NCBI RefSeq assembly: GCF_000611645.1
Contig: NW_014012067.1
Span: 1 to 11,253, forward strand
DNA from: Monoraphidium neglectum
Taxonomy: Eukaryota > Chlorophyta > Chlorophyceae > Sphaeropleales > Selenastraceae
Direction of reading: 5' to 3'
Length of the DNA: 11,253 nt
Shown here: in pieces, positions 1 to 7,362 of the stretch
Layout of the letters: each line of letters opens with the position of its first letter
How positions within the stretch are numbered: the stretch's first letter is position 1
Notes under the pieces: model-generated
What the model saw: only the letters and a program-made list of their open reading frames with translations
What the model was told of the DNA's origin: nothing
Database searches by the model: none
Translations under genes and position numbers: made by a program

Positions 1-327
1 GAAACAGACGGCCGCCCCCACCCCGGCAAGAACTGGGACCGCACCTTCACCAACCCGCGCTGCCCCATCGCCCCCAAGCTGGGCGCGGGCCTGGCGGTGT
101 TCCAGGGCCTGCAGGACAAGTACGACCCGGCGCGTGTGTTTGAGCCCGAGCTGTGGACGCGCGCCATCAAGGGCGAGAAGTACTTCCTCAAGCCCAAGTG
201 CGTGCTGAACCGCAGCTGCTACTGCGAGGCGGACGAGCACTGCGCGGACGGCTTCAAGTGCGTCCCCAGCGTGGCGTTCCCCGAGTACAAGGCGTGCCGC
301 CCCAAGGCCATGAACAAGAAGATGTGA
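1..327 (+). CDS. L-gulonolactone oxidase-like FAD oxidoreductase, C-terminal end (partial)
   Basis: Reading frame 1 is open from the window edge to TGA at 325-327, giving 108 residues that continue an exon begun outside. It starts with a G-R-P-H-P-G-K-N-W segment, matching the P-H-x-G/A-K-N motif near the end of the ALO (sugar-1,4-lactone oxidase) domain. Next comes D-K-Y-D-P-A-R-V-F-E, the family's 'YDP..lF' motif. The last ~45 residues hold six cysteines spaced C-x5-C-x-C-x5-C-x5-C-x11-C, resembling the cysteine-rich tail of plant GULLO-type enzymes as I remember them. Family members oxidise L-gulono- or L-galactono-1,4-lactone to ascorbate using FAD. The FAD-binding half lies outside the window, so substrate and location cannot be judged; plant forms with this tail are usually secretory. 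Codon use is strongly GC3-rich, as expected of a real exon. A related alditol/lactone oxidase is the main alternative. Confidence 0.8.
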   Translation, partial: ETDGRPHPGKNWDRTFTNPRCPIAPKLGAGLAVFQGLQDKYDPARVFEPELWTRAIKGEKYFLKPKCVLNRSCYCEADEHCADGFKCVPSVAFPEYKACRPKAMNKKM

Positions 328-1419
328 GCGGCGCGGCGAGGGGCCTGTGCCCGGTGCAAGCCTCTGCCTCGGGCGGCCGAGGGCCTTTCAGCACAAAGCT
401 CGGCGGTGGGAGCGGAGATCGCGCGCGCCGTCAAGCGTCCCTCGCTGTGCGGGCCGCTGCTCACTGCAAGCGCACGCTGCTGCCGCCGCCGCGGGCCACC
501 CGCTGGGCTCTTTCGTTCTTCTTCCGATCTATTCTTTCCAACAGGATCTTTTCTTTGCAAATCAGCTGGGCCTCCGGGCCTGTGCAGGAGCCCATACGCC
601 TCCCCCCCCCTTGCCGTGCCTGATGGCATTTGGTTTTTGCTCGGATATCGACGCAGGAGGCCCGCGGGAGGGGTGACGTGACCGCAGTAGTCTTTAGCGC
701 CGGCTCAAGCGCCACAAAACTTGTGCATTTCAACGCTCTGCCGCTTGGAATGGCACCCCGGCTTCTGCTGGCAGATGGCACGATCGCTGCCCATCACAAC
801 TCTGCCACGCGCCTGGGCGGCCTCCCTTGTGCATTTGCAGCGGGGGAATTCTAAAATTTGTCCCGACAGCAGGTCCGGCCGCGCTGCGCGGCGGCACCAG
901 CAACCCATAACACAACCACCGTTGCCGGCTCGCGCGCACCGGCGCGCCTGCCGTCCCTCTCAGCCACGGCCGCATCTGTGTGCGCCAGGCCGCGCCTTCC
1001 GGGCATCATCAAGCCCCTCATATGAGTAAACATTGCCCATGACAGGACCTACTGTGCAGAGCCGCAACCCTCCAGAATGCATACGTATCTGGTGTTCCTA
1101 GATCAGCACAAGGTCGCTGACGCACATGCTGCTGCGCCTGGAGATGGCTGCGCCACGAAAGGGGGCAACGGCTGGGTCACTGCCAGAGGCGGAGTCGGCG
1201 GACTAATCACGCGCATATGGGTGTGTGTGTGTGTGTGTGTGCGCGTGTGCGCGTGTGCGTGCGCCCCCCGAAACCCTGAACCCCACAACCGGCGTGCCGG
1301 CCCTGCTGCCATTTGACACCCATATTGTGATGTATGTTCACCCACGCCTAGGCGTCAAGGGTCCGCAGCTGCTGGCTTAGCATGGTGAGGAGCGAGGCAG
1401 GGTGGACTTCGCTGCCAGG
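328..1419. other. 3' UTR and intergenic space between convergent genes
   Basis: This stretch lies downstream of the lactone-oxidase-like stop codon. It contains several overlapping GC-rich open frames but none with recognisable protein content. No TGTAA appears on the plus strand between the stop and 1419, so the polyadenylation site of the left gene is not identified; it may use a variant signal. There is a short poly-C run near 601-610 and a GT/GC dinucleotide tract at 1221-1264. I see nothing else. Confidence 0.5.
1221..1264. repeat. (GT)10 microsatellite running into mixed GC/GT alternation
   Basis: Ten GT dinucleotides (1221-1240) are followed by gcgcgtgtgcgcgtgtgcgtgcgc, split here only by description. 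The result is 44 nt of unbroken purine-pyrimidine alternation. Such tracts are length-polymorphic and can adopt left-handed Z-DNA. It sits between two convergent genes. Confidence 0.95.
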
Positions 1420-1487
1420 TTACAGGTATGACCGCCCCGGCGGACTTGGCGTGACCGGGCGGTGGCTATGTGCATGGGCCTTTTACA
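1420..1487 (-). terminator. Candidate polyadenylation signals (TGTAA) for the minus-strand lectin-like gene
   Basis: On the minus strand, TGTAA occurs at 1483-1487 and again at 1420-1424, 777 and 840 nt past the stop codon at 2264-2266. TGTAA is the main polyadenylation signal in green algae. No other minus-strand copy lies between these and the stop, so 1483-1487 is the more likely one. This implies a 3' UTR of about 0.8 kb covering roughly 1465-2263, a stretch with no other recognisable gene. Confidence 0.5.
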
Positions 1488-2263
1488 TGTACTGCATCAA
1501 GGTGTACGAGTCCGCTCAGTTGCAGGGCAGAAGCTCTGATCCGCATGGGCTGACAATTGCAAAACGACCACCCCAGGCCCTGGGAGGGGGCCCTTAAGCT
1601 TCAGTACAAACGAGGCGCGCCGAGCTCAGGCGACGACAGCTGCCCGACAGTAAGCCTGAGAAGAAGTGCATTGGGGAACTGCATGCGAAAGCAGCCAAGA
1701 AAAGTGTTTTCTCCCCCTTTTTTATGGCGTATGGAAACAATAAGCAAGCAAGCATGATCACTTTGCGTGGGTCCGAAGCAGGGTTTGAGGCCAAAAGGTG
1801 GCAAGACATGTGGTGGCGCATCATTACTGACGCGCCACTCCTCGAGGACGGCAGCCGCAAGTTCTTAGCCTGGACACAGCAGGGGCAACAGGGCTATCAC
1901 GTGCTGTCAAATGCATCACGCTTGGTTGCTTGTGGCGTTCAATGTGGGTCCATGCAGGCGCTGCAAGCAGTGGGGAATTCGCAACCAAGTGCTGCAAACA
2001 AATGTCAGGTTGTCATGCGTGAGCAAAGCGACGTTTCGCTACGAGCGTGTCGTCAACGTGGAGGATTGTCCACGTGCAAGTGATCAACAAGGGAGATCCA
2101 GCCAGGCCGACCAGCGGTCGCGCAATGTACGCCCACGTGCGCAGGGCAAATGCTCATCATCAATAAGGGAACCAGTACTGGAGGTGTTTGGGTGCGTCAA
2201 GCAGTAGTCGGTGGCTTGGGCGGTTCAGGCTGCATCTGTTCGCGCGGGTCATGCACTGGGATT

Positions 2264-4555
2264 TCAGTAGGCAATGCACAGGACGGGTTGGGCGATGAAG
2301 CAAGGGATTGATGAGAACGACAGCCACGTTGCATCGGTTTTGGCCAACCCTCCGGTAAAGCCCGAGTCGGAGGCGGAGGTCCACCCAAGGCATGTGGCGG
2401 GGGCGGCGACTCTGCCATTGCTGAGGCTGCCCGACCACCAGAAGGTTCCTAGCGTCACGCCCGCACTGCCCAGGCTCGTCAGGATGCTGCCCCCCAGCAG
2501 GCCCGTAAAATTCCTTGCGATGACGGTGCCGCGCAAAGACTCGATTGGCAGGCCGCCGGGGACGCCGTACTTTGTGGAAAAGTCGGCGATCTGGTCGGAC
2601 GCCGATACAGACAGGAATGCATGCACCCGTGCCAGCCCGGCCGGCCGGTTGATGGAGGCGCTGCACAGGGCGTCGGCGCCAGACCGGCCACCAAGGTTCC
2701 CGTCCCTGTCGCTTGAAGATTCGCTGTAGATCACGACCCGCGCGCGCAGGTATTCCGCCGCAGGCACGCCCCCCAGGCTGACCGCATTGATGTTGGCCAG
2801 GTCGGCGATTCTCGCGTAGACACTGAGGTCGATGGCCGACACATTAGCCACACTGGCCGCCAGCGCGGCAACGCTGGTGTTGGCCGACGCGATGGCTGCT
2901 GCGCCCGTAGTGACGGTGGTCTTCAGGGACTCGACGGTGGCATTGACCAGGGAGACCGCCACTGCGTCCGCCGCCTGGGCTGACGTGATGGCGGCCAGGG
3001 TGGTGTTGACGGCCGCCGCGTCCGCCGCCTGGGCTGACTTGATGGCGGCCAGGGTGGTGTTGACGGCCGATAGCTCCGCGCTGCAGGCGCACTGCTGCGG
3101 AGCAGACTTGAGCGCCGCGATGTCTGCGGCCATGGCTTGGTTTGCCGCCTGCATCAGGGCCAGCTGCTGGGCAGTGCGCGTGCTGGCCGCTGTGAGGGCG
3201 GCGAGCTCCTGAGCAAACAAGCCCGGGTTGGAAGCGTTTGCCGCGCTGGCTTGCAGCTTCTGCACGTTGGCGGTGATTGTTGTGGTCGTTGCGGTGAGCT
3301 CATCCACACGGGCGCGCAGCACCGCTGCCTGGGTGCTTCCCTGGGTGAAGGTGGCCTGCAGGGAGCTGGCCTGGGCGACAGCAGCAGTAACCTGGGGCTC
3401 GAGGGCTGCCAGGTCAAAGATCACTCTGTTGACCTGTGCGGTGGTAGCCACGCCGCAGCCATAGTGCAGCTTCTTGGGGTCCTGAGAGGTGTGGAAGTAT
3501 GCCGATCGATTGAAGGACGGGAAACCAGTTGCAGTGCGGGCGGGATGATGACACCTTGCTTGCGACACATTGATAGCTCAGTGGAGCGTAATCCTGAAAG
3601 AGCCGCAGGTCCGTCCCTCACCCACAAACGACCAAGCAACTCGTGACCGTGTCGCTGCGTCTACTTGCTGCCATATCAGCACTCACTAGACATTAATCTG
3701 CCCAAGTACACGCGATTGCATTCGCATGTGGTGGCTGTTGTGCGTGTGTGCACGCACCTTGCTGTCAGTCGTCGCGTTGGCGGGTGCCAGCAGCTCTCTG
3801 CACAGCTGGTCCATGAGGGCGGTCGGGCCGGCCTTGGAAGCGCATGACCTGGAGAGGGTCCTGACAGGCGCACACTGCACGAGGTTGTGCGACAAAGACA
3901 GGATTAAGTCGTGCCTGCACAGCAGGACGCTGGGCTCCGGCAAGCCAGGCGAATGGCGGGCACAAATCAGGGGCCGTTTGGGTTGCAATCGCCTTCCAAG
4001 GCAAAGGCCCACATGGAAGCAACCAGCTGCTGCGCGCGTGCAGTCGCGCGTCAAGGCCGCGTGCGGCATGCAGGCGCAACTCACCACCGCCAGCTTCTGC
4101 TTCTTGGGCTTCGCTTGAGGGCTGCGGGTGGTGCCACGCGGGGTGGAGCAGAGCGAGGGCGGCGGTGGGGGTCGGCATGAATCAAGATGCATGAACCATG
4201 CAGACCGCTCGACTGGAGGCATGCAGGCCCATGCATTGCAAGTCGACAACGCAGGCAGGGTTGGCAGCTATCAGAAGTTCTCAGTTGGGTGTCACCGATT
4301 GTTAGGCTGAGGCTTCCATGAGCCAGGGGTGGGGCCTACGGGTGCACGGCCTTATTACCCTCCAAATACCACTTGAGCGCCATTTGTGTCCAGACGCTGG
4401 TATCCCACAGCTGCTGTCAGGAGTGACCACCCTGCACATCCCGGCCCGGGCCACGCACGCCTGTGTGCCTACCTGGCGCAAATGACCCCGCCCAGCACGC
4501 TGAGCAGCAGCAACACTACCATTGGAGACATTGTTGAGCTCCGTATCCACCTCAT
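2264..4555 (-). CDS. Secreted coiled-coil stalk protein with endostatin/DUF1554-like C-type-lectin-fold head
   Basis: Proposed joins on the minus strand are 4555-4473, 3848-3758 and 3481-2264 (463 residues). Exon 1 encodes a classic signal peptide: basic start M-R-W-I-R, a Leu/Val core, and V-I-C-A before cleavage near residue 27. Starting at the Met at 4531 instead would drop eight residues. Junctions agree in phase (phase 2, then phase 0), with donors GTAGGC and GTGCGT and acceptors CCAG and CTCAG. Residues ~75-285 form an Ala/Thr/Leu-rich, probably coiled-coil stalk with a Cys-Ala-Cys at 189-191. The whole protein has eight N-x-S/T sequons. The head (~305-463) opens with the G-N-L-G-G-x-x-G-A-D-A-x-C motif of DUF1554. 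Its last cysteines at 422, 452 and 460 have spacing C-x29-C-x7-C, identical to endostatin as I recall it. Likely an extracellular or cell-wall glycoprotein; ligand unknown. Exon 2 could start at 3860 (four more residues, same phase). Confidence 0.72.
2964..3071 (-). repeat. Two-copy 54-bp tandem repeat inside the stalk
   Basis: Plus-strand positions 2964-3017 and 3018-3071 are near-identical 54-nt units: one internal substitution plus changes in the final codon. On the coding (minus) strand each encodes 18 residues reading A-V-N-T-T-L-A-A-I-K/T-S-A-Q-A-A-D-A-A/V. Each copy carries one N-T-T glycosylation sequon. The near-identity suggests a recent in-frame duplication lengthening the stalk. 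Confidence 0.93.
3482..3757 (-). other. Intron 2 of the lectin-like gene
   Basis: On the minus strand the donor is AAG|GTGCGTG (after 3758) and the acceptor is a pyrimidine-rich run ending CTCTCAG (before 3481), giving 276 nt. Both flanking exons break between codons (phase 0), joining Lys58 to Asp59 of the precursor. The open frame runs on into the 3' part of the intron up to an ATG at 3568. That ATG would give a 434-residue protein lacking a signal peptide, which I consider the less likely start. Confidence 0.7.
3849..4472 (-). other. Intron 1 of the lectin-like gene
   Basis: This intron separates the signal-peptide exon from the small second exon. On the minus strand the donor is CCAG|GTAGGC (after 4473) and the acceptor is CTCTCCAG (before 3848); a second acceptor TGTCAG at 3861-3863 keeps the same phase. 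At 624 nt it is the longest intron proposed here. Open frames inside it (for example around 3765-4178) have no recognisable content. A further small exon inside it cannot be excluded, but the phases do not require one. Confidence 0.55.
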
Positions 4556-4660
4556 GCTGGGTCTGACGACGTGGAGGGGGGCGTTGAGTTGATGAGACGA
4601 CTTACAAAACCCAGGCTCGCACGGTGCTGGCAGCACCGTCCCACAGGGCGTTCGAAATGG

Positions 4661-4730
4661 CGAGTGCCAAAAAGCAGCAGAGTGTGGAAAGCGAGCTACC
4701 CTGCCCGTACCCGTGCCACCAAGACTCGTT
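4661..4730 (-). repeat. Degenerate repeat copy R1 (minus orientation)
   Basis: The minus strand carries the family core: a GGTACGGGC/GGGTRCGGGC-like block, then a ~35-nt spacer, then a CTGCTG...TGCCA-like block. One translation frame gives A-R-V-R-A-G followed by L-L-L-F-G-T. The shared plus-strand string ctgcccgtacccg with copy R3 makes the relationship clear, although the copy is short and decayed. Confidence 0.5.
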
Positions 4731-5112
4731 TCACAATCTCTTGAGCGTGACCGCAAGTCAATCGATCAGAGCAGCAGAAGGGGGTTGAGTTGCAGTGAAA
4801 GCAACAAAAATAGGGTTAAGCTACACAGAAATTATGGTGATGGTCAGGTACGGTAGAAAGGGCAACGATGCCAACGGTGCCGGTCGGTCGGTGAAGGGAC
4901 TGGCGGGGTCCGGAAGGCTCATATGAGTCAAGTGGGACCATATAGCTAAGCCAAAAATCATTGTTTATAAGTCCTGGTTGACCAGAGCGTGGTCCTTCAA
5001 GGGTCATGCCATGTGAGTGATCATGGCTTTGCTGATTTACTCATATCATCATCACCCTGCCACCTTGGGCGGCACAGCTCCTTTTGAGCACACGCGTGAA
5101 TCTATTACTTGG

Positions 5113-5280
5113 GTGATGTGGGACACAAGTCCTGCTGGAACGGGTGCGGGCGGGGATACCCCACTCTCACTATGCGGCTTGCTGCACACTTGCCACTTCA
5201 CGCCCCCCCTGTGAGACGGTGACGCCCGATCACGACTCCAAGCTAGTTGAGGTACGCTTCTATGTTGCAGTATTTCACTT
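5113..5280 (+). repeat. Degenerate repeat copy R2 (plus orientation)
   Basis: The order of blocks is gtgat, then gggtgcgggcggggatacccca, then cttgctgcacacttgccac, then a gacggtgacgcc...gactccaa...gttgagg block. The third and fourth blocks recur in copy R4 (5709-5872). One frame reads E-R-V-R-A-G-I-P-H-S...L-A-T-S...V-T-P-D-H-D-S-K-L-V-E. The copy is roughly 165 nt long. Confidence 0.5.
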
Positions 5281-5396
5281 GCAATCAGGTGCTTTGACGC
5301 AGGCAAAAATCTGTCGTAGCATGCATGCAGTTACGCGGGCGATTACCGCGGGGCGCCTGGAGTGGTCATCACCATCAGGCATAGACACCACACTCA

Positions 5397-5506
5397 CAGG
5401 GCAGATGTGGCAAGTAGCAGTATGCTCAATTGGGGCATCCCTGCCCGTACCCGACGCCACCGGTACCCTTCGATACATCCAATCACCTGCGCGGTAGGCA
5501 GCAGGT
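5397..5506 (-). repeat. Degenerate repeat copy R3 (minus orientation), inverted relative to R5
   Basis: The reverse complement of 5397-5506 aligns over about 110 nt with 5855-5968. Shared blocks include gcgcaggtgatt, a gggtac block, and ttgccacatctgc/ctgcccacatctgct. One minus-strand frame reads P-T-A-Q-V-I-G-C-I-E-G-Y-R-W-R-R-V-R-A-G, matching P-T-A-Q-V-I-Q-Y-I-E-G-D-W-W-R-G-Y-R-R-G in R5. The 348-nt spacer between the arms contains copy R4. Confidence 0.6.
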
Positions 5507-5708
5507 CGGCCAGTGCAGCAGGAATGTCCTGAGCCGCAAATACCAAGGCAGCCGTGAAGCTACGTGCAGCAGGTGTGCAAAAGGCACCGAAGTCGCAAGC
5601 ATGCAGTAAGCAGCATGCCGCTACCCTGTGGTGACTTGAGGAGCCCACCAACGTAGACACCCTCACGCCAAATGTGGCATGCAGAGGTGTGCACGAAGCA
5701 AGTGCTGC

Positions 5709-5872
5709 GTGATACGAATCCCGGCGAAACGGATACAGCAGTACAGGCGGCAAAACCCCACTCGCTTGGGGCACTTGGCTGCTTGCGGCACACTAGCCAT
5801 TTCTCTGATACTGCACGGTGATGGCCGACTGCGACTCCAACATAGTCGAGGAATACCTGCCACCTACTGCGC
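5709..5872 (+). repeat. Degenerate repeat copy R4, tandem with R5
   Basis: The copy begins with gtgat and contains ggcggcaaaaccccactcgc, then ctgcttgcggcacactagccat, then a gatggccgactgcgactccaac...gtcgagg block like that of R2. It ends at ...actgcgcag, where R5 starts again with gtgatt. That defines a unit of about 164-165 bp. In-frame stops in the shared protein frame show that it is no longer coding. Confidence 0.5.
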
Positions 5873-5990
5873 AGGTGATTCAGTATATCGAGGGGGACTG
5901 GTGGAGAGGGTACCGGCGGGGACACCCCATCGCTTTGAGAACGCTGCTGCTGCCCACATCTGCTGTGCGCCGTGTCTATGGTGGTGACCA
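5873..5990 (+). repeat. Degenerate repeat copy R5, tandem with R4
   Basis: The copy begins gtgattcag, carries the gggtaccggcggggacacccca block and the ctgctgctgcccacatctgct block, and fades out near 5990. Its frame reads V-I-Q-Y-I-E-G-D-W-W-R-G, the clearest protein-level match to inverted copy R3. Similarity to R3 begins slightly upstream, at 5855. Confidence 0.55.
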
Positions 5991-6534
5991 CTAGTCACCC
6001 CGCAGTAACCAACCCTCGTCACTGCACGCATGCGACGACGGAGTCAATCTGTACCTCCATTTCATCACCGCAATGCAGCCATTCCAACTGAGCAGTACTA
6101 GCCAAGCACAACGCGTGCGGACACAGCTGGTGAGGTTGACAGCGCCTCCCCTGGTGTGCTTGCTTGGCTTTGCAATTGTGGGACGCGTGCACCTTTCGCA
6201 GAGCGGGCGTCCCCACACGTGGGAGCACAGCCAACACTATTGCTTTGCGCACAGGGTGCGCGGGCGTGGAACTGCTGGTGCCGCGGGAGCCGAGCAATGG
6301 CAGGTGACAGCAAGGGGCTGGGTGCACCTTGACAGCGGCACATACGCAATCAGGAACGACTCGGTGTGCTGGCGTGAGCGCATGCCTGGGCTTCGGCGAT
6401 GCGCACATGCGGTTTGGTGGACGTAGGGGCTTTCTGTGTTTGTGTGTTTGCCATTCTTCACGCCTCTTGTTGCAAGCTGATACACAGCCATCCTCACAGC
6501 ATGTGCCCTGCACGCAGCAGTACATGCCTGCCAG

Positions 6535-6581
6535 CCTGCTGGCCAGCCAGCAGGGTAGTGTGCGCCCGCTGCTGGCTGGCC
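6535..6581. repeat. GC-rich nested hairpin
   Basis: Positions 6541-6553 (ggccagccagcag) and 6569-6581 (ctgctggctggcc) are a perfect 13-bp inverted repeat with a 15-nt loop. The left arm also sits in a smaller self-complementary unit, 6535-6554: CCTGCTGG, a CCAG loop, then CCAGCAGG. No gene or A/T run adjoins it, so a role in termination is not supported. Confidence 0.8.
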
Positions 6582-7037
6582 CCCAGGCAGTCTGCTGATG
6601 ACTTTGCCTGGAGTTGCAACAGGATCCTAACCGTCGGCCCATGCTGTGGCAATGTTGCTGTCAGGCTTGCGGAGTCGCACTCGCTCACAAAAGCTCGCGG
6701 CCGCTGCGCAATTGCCTGCTTTCACAGCTGGGGTGCCCTCACACTTTGACATGTCACTGCAAGGTGGTCTAGAGCGGCACAGCCGTCTGCACGCTGCAAC
6801 GCTTTCGTGCTTTCTCTACATCTGCCACAAATCTCTTGGCATCTCTGCGCCACCTTGCGGCCTCTCTACGCCACCTCATGCTGGATAACGATCATGGTAC
6901 CGTACCTGCTGAGGATCAGCAGAGGCAGGGGTGGGGCTGCATTTGACGTTGGCACCTAAGCTGTGGTGAGGTGCAGCAGAATGGTGCACACGCAAGGTTA
7001 CTGCTCACAGTTGAGGCGTCGGCAGCTGATGCATTGT

Positions 7038-7154
7038 GCGGGTTGCGACCCGCAAGTCGCAGGCACTTGACCCAGCGGCGCCGTTGAGGGGCCTTTCGGG
7101 GGCCTGTGGGTACCTGATGCCACCGCTGCTACGAATCATCCGTCGACAACCAAT
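7038..7154 (+). promoter_or_regulatory. Upstream region of psaF with palindrome and CCAAT motif
   Basis: The sequence 220-330 nt before the psaF start contains a 6-bp-stem palindrome, GCGGGT-TGCG-ACCCGC (7038-7053), and a CCAAT pentamer (7150-7154) 208 nt before the ATG. I see no clear TATA box; caattatc near 7270 is only AT-rich. The segment just before the ATG is pyrimidine-rich (cgtctttccctcatctgcaccg), plausible 5' UTR. These are positional candidates only. Confidence 0.3.
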
Positions 7155-7362
7155 GCTATGAGAGTTTGGAAGCACTTCTACGGGACAGCAGCATTGGCAA
7201 AACGGGCAGCCCAAAGGGCGAAAAGCTTGAAAGTCGATCTTGTGCAGCATGTGTTTTCGCCCGTGAAGCGCGCAATTATCTCAAACTGCTTTAGTTCGAG
7301 ATCCACACCCCTTGTCGAAGGACGGCCCCGATCTCCTCGACGTCTTTCCCTCATCTGCACCG

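Larger units (their letters stand above)
4556..7037. other. Intergenic region between divergent genes; decayed repeats, no convincing gene
   Basis: Base composition is visibly less GC-rich here than in the exons. Open frames of up to ~207 codons exist on both strands, but their translations are rich in Cys, His and Arg, lack GC3-type codon preference, and match nothing I know. The recognisable structure is a family of diverged ~165-bp repeat copies (4661-5990), a 17-nt palindrome GGTGAC-CACTA-GTCACC at 5983-5999, and a GC-rich hairpin at 6535-6581. A minus-strand TGTAA at 4602-4606 has no gene upstream of it that I can identify. Confidence 0.5.

Noticed and set aside
153..629. Overlapping open frames on both strands (153-623 plus, 219-629 minus) at the end of the lactone-oxidase-like gene
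   Set aside because: They are shadows of the real frame-1 coding exon and its 3' UTR, and are arginine- and alanine-rich without recognisable content.
1017..1026. Palindrome CTCATATGAG, also present at 4918-4927
   Set aside because: A 10-bp palindrome seen twice in 11 kb with no shared context is too weak to call a site.
2832..3212. 126-codon plus-strand frame rich in Ala and Val opposite the lectin-like gene
   Set aside because: It is the antisense shadow of the Ala/Thr-rich stalk; the minus-strand frame has the motifs, sequons and splice support.
5394..5774. 126-codon minus-strand frame containing the A-Q-V-I-x-x-I-E-G segment
   Set aside because: The protein-like part coincides with decayed repeat copy R3, and its relatives contain stops in the same frame, so I treat it as repeat-derived and not as a gene.
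6019..6642. 207-codon minus-strand open frame
   Set aside because: Translation is rich in Cys, His, Arg and Ser with no domain, hydrophobic pattern or GC3-type codon preference; no splice-linked extension or TGTAA downstream. Long chance frames are common in GC-rich DNA.
6646..6888. Plus-strand frame whose start (M-L-L-S-G-L-R-S-R-T) looks like a mitochondrial presequence
   Set aside because: No downstream exon with recognisable protein could be joined to it, codon use is not gene-like, and the frame ends before the psaF upstream region.
7288..7302. GTTCGAGATCC resembling a tRNA B box
   Set aside because: No T-arm stem flanks it and no A box or acceptor stem can be built around it; it lies in the probable psaF 5' region.
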